A stretch of DNA of 7,112 bases from Chromatiales bacterium (GCA_026990045.1 JALSIK010000005.1:1-7112); one strand, 5' to 3'; counted from the first letter of the stretch, positions 1 to 7,112 are shown. Notes: a model not told the origin generated them from the letters alone. Numbers and translations are program-made.

Positions 1-282
1 GATCGCATCGCGGTGGCCGAGGTCATCTCCGCGGTGGACGAGAAGGTGGACGCCACCCGCTGCGGCGGCCTGGCCAACTGCCAGGGCGACCAGCAGTGCC
101 TGACCCACGAGCTGTGGACGGACCTCAGCGAGCAGATTTATAACTTCCTGAACAGCATCAGCCTGGGCCAGCTGGTGGCCCGCAGGGAGGTTCAGGAGGT
201 GGCGCGCCGGCAGGACGGCCAGCCCGTGGGTGCGGGCACCGGGCCGGTGGACGTGCCGGTGCCCAGCAAGGAGGCGGTGTGA
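1..282 (+). CDS. iscR: Fe-S cluster-sensing transcriptional regulator IscR (C-terminal part, 5' end outside window)
   Basis: Rrf2-family regulator that represses the isc operon when it holds a [2Fe-2S] cluster. Only the last 93 residues are present, read in frame from base 1, corresponding to about residue 72 onward of the 162-residue E. coli protein. The N-terminal winged-helix DNA-binding domain is missing because the window begins inside the gene. The three cluster cysteines are present with the family spacing C-x5-C-x5-C at window residues 21, 27 and 33, followed by LTH, whose His matches the fourth ligand His107 of E. coli IscR. The segment after it (ELW to LGQLV) is the conserved dimer-helix region. 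The tail after about residue 65 is variable, as in homologues. The stop TGA is at 280-282. A GTG at 13 is an internal valine codon, not a start. Operon autoregulation by this protein is family knowledge; its operator is not in the window. Confidence 0.96.
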   Translation, partial: DRIAVAEVISAVDEKVDATRCGGLANCQGDQQCLTHELWTDLSEQIYNFLNSISLGQLVARREVQEVARRQDGQPVGAGTGPVDVPVPSKEAV

Positions 283-283
283 G

Positions 284-307
284 CGGGGCGGCCGCGGGGC
301 CGTCCCG
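284..307 (+). other. Hairpin just after the iscR stop
   Basis: Arms 284-293 and 298-307 pair over 10 base pairs with one G-U pair (288 with 303) and a four-base loop GCGG at 294-297. It begins two bases after the iscR stop codon. No run of T follows, so it is not a classical intrinsic terminator. A structure here could stabilise the 3' end of an iscR-only transcript or reduce read-through. In E. coli, structure in the same iscR-iscS gap protects the iscR part of the mRNA. Chance pairing is possible because the region is nearly all G and C. Confidence 0.5.
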
Positions 308-325
308 GGGTTCCATGCGAGTGTC

Positions 326-340
326 CGGCGCAGGGCGCCG
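326..340 (+). other. Second hairpin in the iscR-iscS gap
   Basis: Perfect six-base-pair stem CGGCGC (326-331) and GCGCCG (335-340) around a three-base loop AGG. It ends four bases before the iscS ribosome binding site GGAGG at 345-349, so it could affect ribosome access or set an mRNA processing end. The stem is short and in GC-rich sequence, so the functional claim is tentative. Confidence 0.35.
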
Positions 341-359
341 TTGCGGAGGCTGAAGCGGA

Positions 360-1580
360 ATGAAGACGCCCATCTATCTCGATTACGCGGCCACCACCCC
401 GGTGGATCCCCGGGTGGCGGAGGCCATGTGCGCCTGCCTGACCCTGGACGGCACCTTCGGCAACCCGGCCTCGCGCTCCCACGCCTTCGGCTGGCGGGCC
501 GAGGAGGCGGTGGAGCAGGCCCGGGCCCATGTCGCGGAGCTGGTGGGGGCCGACCCCAGGGAGATCATCTGGACCTCCGGGGCCACCGAGTCCGACAACC
601 TGGCGCTGAAGGGCGCGGCCCACTTCTACAAGAAGAAGGGCCGGCACATCGTGACCTGCAAGACCGAGCACAAGGCGGTGCTGGATTCCTGCCGCCAGCT
701 GGAGCGCGAGGGCTACGAGGTCACCTACCTCGATCCCGAGCCCGACGGGCTCATCGACCTGGACAAGCTGCGCGCGGCCCTGCGCGAGGACACCATCCTG
801 GTGTCCATCATGCACGTCAACAACGAGATCGGCGTGATCCAGGACATCGGCGCCATCGGCGAGATCACCCGCGAGCGCGGCATCGTCTTCCACGTGGATG
901 CCGCCCAGAGCGCGGGCAAGGTGCCCATCGATCTGCGGGGCGAGCACGCCAAGGTGGACCTCATGTCCTTTTCCGCGCACAAGGTCTACGGGCCCAAGGG
1001 CATTGGGGCCCTGTTCGTGCGGCGCAAGCCGCGGGTGCGCATCGAGGCCCAGATGCACGGCGGCGGCCACGAGCGGGGCCTGCGTTCCGGCACCCTGCCG
1101 GTGCACCAGATCGTGGGCATGGGCGAGGCCTTCCGCATCGCGCGCGAGGAGATGGCGGCGGAGAACGAGCGCATCCGCATGCTGCGTGACCGCCTCCTGG
1201 AGGGGCTCCGGGACATCGAGGAGATCTACATCAACGGCGACCTGGAGCGGCGGGTGCCGCACAACCTCAACATCAGCTTCAACTTCGTCGAGGGCGAGTC
1301 GCTGATCATGGCGCTCAAGGACCTGGCGGTGTCGTCGGGGTCGGCCTGTACCTCGGCCAGCCTCGAGCCCTCCTACGTGCTGCGGGCCCTGGGCCGCAGC
1401 GACGAGCTGGCCCACAGTTCCATCCGTTTCACCCTGGGCCGGTTCACCACCGAGGAAGAGATCGACTACGCGATCGGGAAGATCCGGGAGAACATCGGCA
1501 AGCTGCGCGAGCTGTCGCCGTTGTGGGAGATGTACAAGGAAGGCATCGATTTAGACAGTATCAAATGGGCGGCGCACTGA
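360..1580 (+). CDS. iscS: Cysteine desulfurase IscS
   Basis: Pyridoxal-phosphate enzyme that converts L-cysteine to L-alanine and carries the released sulfur as a persulfide, passing it to IscU and also to tRNA thiolation partners. It has 406 residues; E. coli IscS has 404 and is collinear. The N-terminus MKTPIYLDYAATTPVDPR is typical. His104 (in KTEHKAV) stacks on the cofactor, Lys208 (in SFSAHKVYGPKG, codon 981-983) forms the Schiff base, and Cys330 (in SSGSACTS, codon 1347-1349) on the mobile loop carries the persulfide. The numbering shift of two comes from a small insertion near residues 193-197. The C-terminus SPLWEMYKEG, part of the IscU-contacting region, is intact. The ATG is preceded by GGAGG at 345-349, ten bases upstream. 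It lies between iscR and iscU, so it is the first enzyme gene of the operon. Confidence 0.99.
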   Translation: MKTPIYLDYAATTPVDPRVAEAMCACLTLDGTFGNPASRSHAFGWRAEEAVEQARAHVAELVGADPREIIWTSGATESDNLALKGAAHFYKKKGRHIVTCKTEHKAVLDSCRQLEREGYEVTYLDPEPDGLIDLDKLRAALREDTILVSIMHVNNEIGVIQDIGAIGEITRERGIVFHVDAAQSAGKVPIDLRGEHAKVDLMSFSAHKVYGPKGIGALFVRRKPRVRIEAQMHGGGHERGLRSGTLPVHQIVGMGEAFRIAREEMAAENERIRMLRDRLLEGLRDIEEIYINGDLERRVPHNLNISFNFVEGESLIMALKDLAVSSGSACTSASLEPSYVLRALGRSDELAHSSIRFTLGRFTTEEEIDYAIGKIRENIGKLRELSPLWEMYKEGIDLDSIKWAAH

Positions 1581-1595
1581 GCGCGGCAAAACCTG

Positions 1596-1601
1596 TATAA
1601 T
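1596..1601 (+). promoter_or_regulatory. Candidate internal -10 element upstream of iscU
   Basis: A perfect TATAAT lies in a short AT-rich island (about 1588-1604) in otherwise very GC-rich DNA, within the 47-base iscS-iscU gap. A start of transcription six to eight bases downstream (about 1608) would leave a leader of about 20 bases carrying the GGAGG at 1614-1618, which is a sensible arrangement for iscU. Against it, no good -35 hexamer is visible at 16-18 bases spacing, since the region 1572-1579 is GC-rich, and the TG just upstream is one base too close for a standard extended -10. Confidence 0.35.
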
Positions 1602-1627
1602 ATTCGGCACACCGGAGGTAAGCAGTC

Positions 1628-2038
1628 ATGGCGTACAGTGACAAGGTCATCGATCACTACGAGAATCCGCGCAACGTCGGTACGCTGGACAAGGAGGCGC
1701 CGGACGTGGGCACCGGGATGGTGGGGGCGCCCGCCTGCGGCGACGTCATGCGCCTCCAGATCAAGGTCAACGAGCAGGGCATCATCGAGGATGCCAAGTT
1801 CAAGACCTACGGCTGCGGCTCGGCCATCGCCTCGTCCTCCCTGCTCACCGAGTGGGTCAAGGGCAAGACGCTGGAGGAGGCGCGCCAGATCAAGAACACC
1901 CAGATCGCCGAGGAGCTGGAGCTGCCGCCGGTGAAGATCCACTGCTCGGTGCTGGCCGAGGACGCCATCAAGGCGGCCATCGAGGACTACCAGAAGAAGC
2001 AGCAGGCGGTGGCCGGCGAGCAGGCCAAGACGGCCTGA
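1628..2038 (+). CDS. iscU: Fe-S cluster assembly scaffold IscU
   Basis: Scaffold on which [2Fe-2S] clusters are built from IscS sulfur and iron before transfer to carriers or apoproteins. It has 136 residues against 128 in E. coli, with nearly identical sequence up to residue 125. The cluster-site residues sit at the same numbers as in E. coli: Cys37 and Asp39 (GAPACGD), Cys63 (TYGCGSA), His105 and Cys106 (KIHCS). The HscA recognition motif LPPVK is at 99-103. The extra length is a charged and polar C-terminal tail (about 123-136, KKQQAVAGEQAKTA), probably flexible. A strong ribosome binding site GGAGG at 1614-1618 lies nine bases before the ATG. It sits 47 bases after iscS and 19 bases before iscA. 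The strong binding site and nearby -10-like element suggest the scaffold may be made in higher amounts than its neighbours, which is inference. Confidence 0.99.
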   Translation: MAYSDKVIDHYENPRNVGTLDKEAPDVGTGMVGAPACGDVMRLQIKVNEQGIIEDAKFKTYGCGSAIASSSLLTEWVKGKTLEEARQIKNTQIAEELELPPVKIHCSVLAEDAIKAAIEDYQKKQQAVAGEQAKTA

Positions 2039-2057
2039 GGTGGGGTATCCGCTCACG

Positions 2058-2381
2058 ATGGCGATCACGCTGACGGAAACCGCCGCCGCCCGGGTCAAGG
2101 AGTTCCTGGCCAGCCGGGGCAAGGGCATCGGCCTGCGCCTGGGGGTGCGCACCACCGGCTGCTCCGGCATGGCCTACGTGCTGGAGTTCGCCGACGAGGT
2201 GGCGCCCGAGGACCAGGTGTTCGAGTCCAACGGGGTCAAGGTGATCGTGGATCCCAAGAGCCTGCTCTACCTCGACGGGACCGAGCTGGACTACGGCAAG
2301 GAAGGTCTCAACGAAGGGTTCAAGTTCAACAACCCCAACGTCAAGGACACCTGCGGCTGCGGCGAGAGCTTCTCGGTCTGA
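2058..2381 (+). CDS. iscA: A-type Fe-S carrier IscA
   Basis: A-type carrier (HesB/IscA family) that accepts clusters or iron and passes them to target proteins, especially [4Fe-4S] enzymes. It has 107 residues, exactly the E. coli length, and begins MAITLTETAAARV. The three conserved cysteines are Cys35 (TTGCSGMAY) and Cys99 and Cys101 (DTCGCGESF). An in-frame GTG at 2040 would add six residues (MGYPLT) with no counterpart in E. coli IscA. The ATG at 2058 is preferred because it gives the E. coli N-terminus. A purine-rich stretch GAGGTGGGG at 2037-2045 overlaps the iscU stop and lies somewhat far (12 bases) from this ATG, so translation may be partly coupled to iscU. Confidence 0.98.
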   Translation: MAITLTETAAARVKEFLASRGKGIGLRLGVRTTGCSGMAYVLEFADEVAPEDQVFESNGVKVIVDPKSLLYLDGTELDYGKEGLNEGFKFNNPNVKDTCGCGESFSV

Positions 2382-2407
2382 GCGTGCGGCCCGCGTGGCT
2401 TGATTGA

Positions 2408-2935
2408 ATGGGCGACGCCCGCAACTACTTCGAGCTGTTCGGGCTGCCGGTCCGCTTCGAACTGGACACCGCCGAACTCCAGCACCGTTACCGCGCGCTG
2501 CAGCGGGCGGCGCACCCGGACCGCCACGCCGGCGCTTCCGACCGCGAGCGCCGGCTGGCCATGGAGCAGGCCGCCCTCATCAACGCGGCCTACCAGACGC
2601 TGAAGTCGCCCCTGGCGCGCGCCCGCTACCTGCTGGAGCTGGAAGGCGTGCGTTTCGACGACGAGCGCGACACGCACCTGGATCCGGCTTTCCTCGTGGA
2701 ACAGATGGAACTGCGCGAGGCCCTGGCCGCGGCCCGGGAGGCGGCGGACCCGCTGGCCGAGGTCCTGCGCCTGGGCGGGGACATTGAACGGCGCCGCCGC
2801 GCCCTCATCGAAGAACTGGGCCGCCTGCTCGCCGCCGGCGACCGTGACGCCGCCCGCGGCATGGTGCACAAGCTCCAGTTCCTGGAGCGCCTGCGCGAGG
2901 AGGCGGAGCAACTGGAAGAGGAACTTTCTTTATAA
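2408..2935 (+). CDS. hscB: J-domain co-chaperone HscB
   Basis: Hsp40-type co-chaperone that binds IscU and presents it to HscA while stimulating the HscA ATPase. It has 175 residues; E. coli HscB has 171. The N-terminal J domain (about 5-75) contains the essential HPD motif at 36-38. The C-terminal three-helix domain carries the IscU-contact stretch FLVEQMELRE (95-104), equivalent to FLMEQLELRE in E. coli, and ends with KLQFLERLREEAEQLEEEL. The start gives four more N-terminal residues than in E. coli, and no other start fits. The 26 bases before the ATG show no clear Shine-Dalgarno sequence, so translation may be weak or coupled to iscA. The last codon is TTA, rare here, and the TAA stop is two bases before hscA. 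Confidence 0.98.
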   Translation: MGDARNYFELFGLPVRFELDTAELQHRYRALQRAAHPDRHAGASDRERRLAMEQAALINAAYQTLKSPLARARYLLELEGVRFDDERDTHLDPAFLVEQMELREALAAAREAADPLAEVLRLGGDIERRRRALIEELGRLLAAGDRDAARGMVHKLQFLERLREEAEQLEEELSL

Positions 2936-2937
2936 CC

Positions 2938-4800
<1,863 letters not shown>

Positions 4801-4829
4801 GCGGGGGCGACGGACAGGACAGCGAGGAC

Positions 4830-5168
4830 ATGACCAAGATCATCTTTCTGCCGCACGAGGAGATCTGCCCGGAGGGGGCGGTGGTGGACGTGGAGCCCGG
4901 CACCACCATCTGCGACGCGGCCCTGGCCAACGGCATCGAGATCGAGCACGCGTGCGAGAAGTCCTGCGCCTGCACCACCTGCCACGTGTACGTGCGCGAG
5001 GGCTACGACTCCCTCAACGAGCCGGACGAGACCGAGGAGGACCTGCTGGACAAGGCCTGGGGCCTGGAGCCGGACTCGCGCCTGAGCTGCCAGGCGGTGG
5101 TGGGCGAGGAGGACCTGGTGGTGGAGATCCCCAAGTACACCATCAACATGGTTTCCGAAAATCACTGA
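4830..5168 (+). CDS. fdx: Isc-type [2Fe-2S] ferredoxin
   Basis: Adrenodoxin-like ferredoxin that supplies electrons for cluster assembly on IscU and binds IscS. It has 112 residues (E. coli 111) and begins MTKIIFLPHEEICPEGAVV. The cluster ligands are Cys42, Cys48 and Cys51 in ACEKSCACTTC (41-51) and Cys87 in SRLSCQA; Cys46 is the conserved non-ligand cysteine of this subfamily. The C-terminus EIPKYTINM is typical. AGGA at 4816-4819 lies ten bases before the ATG. A TTG at 4797, in frame and overlapping the hscA stop, could add eleven residues (SGGDGQDSED plus the initiator), but E. coli Fdx has no such extension. The reading frame also stays open far upstream inside hscA; that part does not resemble a protein. 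Confidence 0.98.
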   Translation: MTKIIFLPHEEICPEGAVVDVEPGTTICDAALANGIEIEHACEKSCACTTCHVYVREGYDSLNEPDETEEDLLDKAWGLEPDSRLSCQAVVGEEDLVVEIPKYTINMVSENH

Positions 5169-5179
5169 GGGTGCAGACC

Positions 5180-5380
5180 ATGGGGCTCAAGTGGACCGAC
5201 ATCCAGGACATCGCCGTGGCGCTGGAGGAACGCCACCCCGACGTGGACCCGCAGTACGTGCGCTTCACCGACCTGCACCGCTGGGTCTGCGAGCTGGAGG
5301 AGTTCGACGACGATCCCGGGCGCTCGGGCGAGAAGATCCTGGAGGCCATCCAGATGGCCTGGATCGACGAGCACGGCTGA
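5180..5380 (+). CDS. iscX: Fe-S assembly modulator IscX
   Basis: Small acidic protein that binds IscS at a site overlapping those of Fdx and frataxin and modulates desulfurase activity depending on iron; it may also serve as an iron adaptor. It has 66 residues, the same as E. coli IscX, and begins MGLKWTD. Conserved features visible are VRFTDLHRWVCELEEFDDDP (27-46), with its acidic patch, and the C-terminal helix EKILEAIQMAWIDE. The ATG is chosen over the in-frame GTG at 5171 because MGLKW is the family N-terminus. GAGG at 5167-5170, overlapping the fdx stop, lies nine bases upstream. It is eleven bases after fdx and is the last gene of the isc operon proper. Confidence 0.98.
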   Translation: MGLKWTDIQDIAVALEERHPDVDPQYVRFTDLHRWVCELEEFDDDPGRSGEKILEAIQMAWIDEHG

Positions 5381-5451
5381 CCGCGGTTCGAACGCGGCCG
5401 TCCCGGCCTTGCGCGGCATGCCGGTTGCGGCGCCGGCGCGACCGCCGCGCG

Positions 5452-5481
5452 TTGCCAGGCCCGCCCCGCCGGGACTAAAAT
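5452..5481 (+). promoter_or_regulatory. Candidate sigma-70 promoter for ndk-rlmN
   Basis: A -35 hexamer TTGCCA (5452-5457, five of six bases to consensus) and a -10 hexamer TAAAAT (5476-5481, five of six) are separated by 18 bases. Transcription would start near 5488 and give a leader of about 70 bases before ndk. TAAAAT sits in the only AT-rich patch of an otherwise GC-rich gap. This would allow ndk and rlmN to be expressed independently of the isc operon. It is not experimentally known. Confidence 0.5.
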
Positions 5482-5484
5482 TCC

Positions 5485-5500
5485 GGCCCGGAACCGGGCC
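5485..5500 (+). repeat. Perfect palindrome at the predicted ndk transcription start
   Basis: GGCCCGG (5485-5491) and CCGGGCC (5494-5500) are perfect inverted repeats around AA. It overlaps a second perfect inverted repeat TTCCGG-C-CCGGAA (5481-5493). A wider pair, CAGGCCCG (5456-5463) and CGGGCCTG (5495-5502), encloses the -10 region. No T run follows, so a terminator is unlikely. Position over the predicted start suggests an operator or an RNA hairpin at the 5' end. GC-rich background makes chance inverted repeats more common. Confidence 0.45.
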
Positions 5501-5557
5501 TGCGCCCGCCCCCGCGGCACGGGCCTGTGGTAAGGTGGCCCCCGGAGCTGCAGCGAT

Positions 5558-5989
5558 ATGGCCGTGGAACGTACCCTGTCCATCATCAAGCCCGACGGCG
5601 TCGGGCGCAATCTCATCGGCGAGATCTACCGCCGCTTCGAGCAGGCGGGCCTGCGCATCGTGGCCGCGCGCATGGTCCATCTCACCCGCGAGCAGGCGGC
5701 ACGCTTCTACGCCGTGCACCGCGAGCGGCCCTTCTTCAACGACCTGGTGGCCTTCATGACCTCGGGCCCGGTGATGGTCCAGGTGCTGGAGGGCGAGAAC
5801 GCCATCGCCCGCAACCGCGAGCTCATGGGGGCCACCAATCCCAAGGAGGCCGCGCCCGGCACCATCCGCGCCGATTTCGCCGACACCGTGGACGAGAACG
5901 TGGTCCACGGCTCCGACGGCGCCGACACCGCGCGGGCCGAGATCGCCTTCTTCTTCAGCGAGCTGGAGATCCATCCGCGCATCCGCTAG
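5558..5989 (+). CDS. ndk: Nucleoside diphosphate kinase
   Basis: Transfers the gamma phosphate from ATP to nucleoside diphosphates by a ping-pong mechanism through a phosphohistidine, balancing NTP and dNTP pools in the cytoplasm. It has 143 residues, the same as E. coli Ndk. It begins MAVERTLSIIKPDGV with the conserved Lys11, and the catalytic His117 lies in NVVHGSDG (115-121), with RxxMGxTNPxxAAPGTIR (86-104) conserved. A ribosome binding site GGAG at 5544-5547 is ten bases before the ATG. The gene lies 177 bases after iscX behind a candidate promoter of its own, and 13 bases before rlmN. Its link with Isc genes is a conserved neighbourhood in gammaproteobacteria rather than a shared pathway. 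Confidence 0.99.
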   Translation: MAVERTLSIIKPDGVGRNLIGEIYRRFEQAGLRIVAARMVHLTREQAARFYAVHRERPFFNDLVAFMTSGPVMVQVLEGENAIARNRELMGATNPKEAAPGTIRADFADTVDENVVHGSDGADTARAEIAFFFSELEIHPRIR

Positions 5990-6002
5990 GTGCGCCGCCG
6001 CC

Positions 6003-7103
6003 ATGGCCATTCCCCTGCCCAGGACGGAGCAACCGGTCAACCTGCTGGGGCTGACCCGCGGCCGGCTGGCGGAGTGGCTGGGGGCGCAGGGGGAGAAGCC
6101 CTTCCGCGCCACCCAGCTCGTCAAGTGGATCCACCAGTTCGGCCTCGACGACTTCGAGCGCATGACCAACCTGCCGCTGGTCCTGCGCCGGCGGCTGGCG
6201 GCGGAGGCGGTGATCGCCGCCCCGGAGATCGCCTCGGCGCAGCGCTCGGCCGACGGCACCGTCAAGTGGCTCATGCGCCTGGCCGACGGCAACTGCGTGG
6301 AGACGGTGTTCATCCCCGAGGCCGGGCGCAACACCCTGTGCATCTCGTCGCAGGTGGGCTGCGCGCTGGACTGCACCTTCTGCGCCACCGCCCGCCAGGG
6401 CTTCAACCGCAATCTCACCGCGGCCGAGATCGTGGGCCAGGTGTGGCGGGCCAACCAGGCCCTGGGCGCGGTGCACCGCGACGACCGTCTCATCACCAAC
6501 GTGGTGTTCATGGGCATGGGCGAGCCGCTGGCCAACTTCGACAACGTGGTGGCGGCGCTGGAACTGCTGGTGGACGACAACGCCTACGGCCTGTCCAAGC
6601 GCCGGGTCACGGTGAGCACCTCGGGCCTGGTGCCGGCCCTGGATCGCCTGCGCGGGGCCGCCGACGTGGCCCTGGCGGTGTCGCTGCACGCGCCCGACGA
6701 TGCCCTGCGCGACGAGCTGGTGCCCATCAACCGCAAGTATCCCATCGCCGAGCTGCTGGCCGCCTGCCGCCGCTACGTGGACGCCCGGCATCACAAGGCC
6801 CGCATCACCTTCGAGTACGTCATGCTGGACGGCGTCAACGACTCGCCGCGGCAGGCACGGGCCCTGGCACGGCTCCTGGCCCCGCTGCCGGCCAAGGTCA
6901 ACCTCATCCCCTTCAACCCCTTTCCGGGCACCGGTTACCGGTGTTCGCCGCCAGCGGCCATCGATCGTTTCCGCGACGTGCTCCAGCGGCACGGCCTGGT
7001 GACCGTGACCCGCCGCACCCGCGGCGACGACATCGCCGCCGCCTGCGGCCAGCTCGCCGGCCGGGTGCACGACCGCCGGCGCCGCCGGGAGGTGCGGTCG
7101 TGA
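6003..7103 (+). CDS. rlmN: Dual-specificity 23S rRNA (A2503-C2) and tRNA (A37-C2) methyltransferase RlmN
   Basis: Radical-SAM enzyme that methylates C2 of A2503 in 23S rRNA and A37 in a set of tRNAs, affecting translational fidelity. It has 366 residues against 384 in E. coli, being shorter at both ends. The [4Fe-4S] cysteines are Cys120, Cys124 and Cys127 in GCALDCTFC. Cys348 (GDDIAAACGQLAG) matches the methyl-carrying Cys355 of E. coli and Cys113 (TLCISSQ) matches Cys118, so the two-step methyl-transfer chemistry is intact. GMGEP (171-175) is the SAM-binding motif. The N-terminal accessory domain has EKPFRATQLVKWIH (31-44). The related RlmC/Cfr enzymes methylate C8; the close match to E. 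coli RlmN throughout argues for RlmN. A weak AGGTG (5988-5992) overlapping the ndk stop is the only ribosome binding site seen, so coupling to ndk is likely. Confidence 0.98.
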   Translation: MAIPLPRTEQPVNLLGLTRGRLAEWLGAQGEKPFRATQLVKWIHQFGLDDFERMTNLPLVLRRRLAAEAVIAAPEIASAQRSADGTVKWLMRLADGNCVETVFIPEAGRNTLCISSQVGCALDCTFCATARQGFNRNLTAAEIVGQVWRANQALGAVHRDDRLITNVVFMGMGEPLANFDNVVAALELLVDDNAYGLSKRRVTVSTSGLVPALDRLRGAADVALAVSLHAPDDALRDELVPINRKYPIAELLAACRRYVDARHHKARITFEYVMLDGVNDSPRQARALARLLAPLPAKVNLIPFNPFPGTGYRCSPPAAIDRFRDVLQRHGLVTVTRRTRGDDIAAACGQLAGRVHDRRRRREVRS

Positions 7104-7112
7104 GGCGCCGGT
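7100..7112 (+). CDS. Probable start of the next gene (cut by window edge)
   Basis: A GTG at 7100-7102 overlaps the rlmN stop TGA by the common four-base GTGA arrangement. It is preceded by GGGAGGTG at 7087-7094, one of the best ribosome binding sites in the window, with seven bases between GGAGG and the GTG. Only four codons are visible, encoding M-R-R-R plus one base. In many gammaproteobacteria the gene after rlmN is pilF/pilW, a tetratricopeptide lipoprotein for type IV pilus biogenesis, and an arginine-rich start would fit a lipoprotein signal peptide. That identity is inferred from gene order only. Confidence 0.5.

Noticed and set aside
1588..1611. AAAACC...GG resembling a type 2 IscR binding site before iscU.
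   Set aside because: The CC and GG half-site cores are 12 bases apart rather than 13, the inner YA and TR bases do not match, and the right side lacks the A/T flank.
2040..2057. GTG at 2040 as the start of iscA.
   Set aside because: It adds six residues absent from E. coli IscA; the ATG at 2058 gives exactly 107 residues and the conserved MxITL start.
5381..5397. GGTTCGAAC resembling the T arm of a tRNA after iscX.
   Set aside because: The loop-closing position after TTCGAAC is G rather than the required C, the upstream bases are iscX coding sequence, and no acceptor stem or other tRNA arms can be drawn.

Overview
The window is a stretch of chromosomal housekeeping DNA from a very GC-rich gammaproteobacterium. 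By eye it is about two thirds to 70 percent G+C. The proteins are nearly collinear with the E. coli Isc proteins, and the gene order iscR-iscS-iscU-iscA-hscB-hscA-fdx-iscX-ndk-rlmN is the one known from Pseudomonas-type and related gammaproteobacteria. A high-GC lineage such as the Ectothiorhodospiraceae would fit, but that placement is inference. All genes lie on the plus strand. I see no mobile element, CRISPR array, rRNA or tRNA gene, and no sign of horizontal transfer.

Layout. Positions 1-282 hold the C-terminal part of the regulator IscR; its start and the operon's main promoter lie outside the window. A 77-base gap with two hairpins leads to iscS (360-1580). A 47-base gap with an unusual AT-rich, -10-like element leads to iscU (1628-2038). 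Then follow iscA (2058-2381), hscB (2408-2935), hscA (2938-4800), fdx (4830-5168) and iscX (5180-5380), all tightly packed. A 177-base gap carries a plausible sigma-70 promoter and a cluster of overlapping palindromes ahead of ndk (5558-5989). rlmN (6003-7103) follows after 13 bases. At the right edge a GTG overlapping the rlmN stop, with a good ribosome binding site, probably starts the next gene.

How they work together. IscS takes sulfur from cysteine and passes it to the scaffold IscU, where the cluster is built. Fdx supplies electrons, and IscX binds IscS as an iron-responsive modulator. HscB delivers loaded IscU to the Hsp70 HscA, which recognises the LPPVK motif of IscU and drives cluster release. 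IscA acts as an A-type carrier, and IscR with its own [2Fe-2S] cluster senses supply and controls the operon. RlmN, a radical-SAM [4Fe-4S] enzyme, is a client of such machinery; Ndk balances nucleoside triphosphates. All key catalytic and ligand residues checked are intact.

No undescribed system is evident. The points worth a second look are regulatory: the iscR-iscS hairpins, the candidate internal promoter before iscU, and the promoter plus palindromes before ndk.
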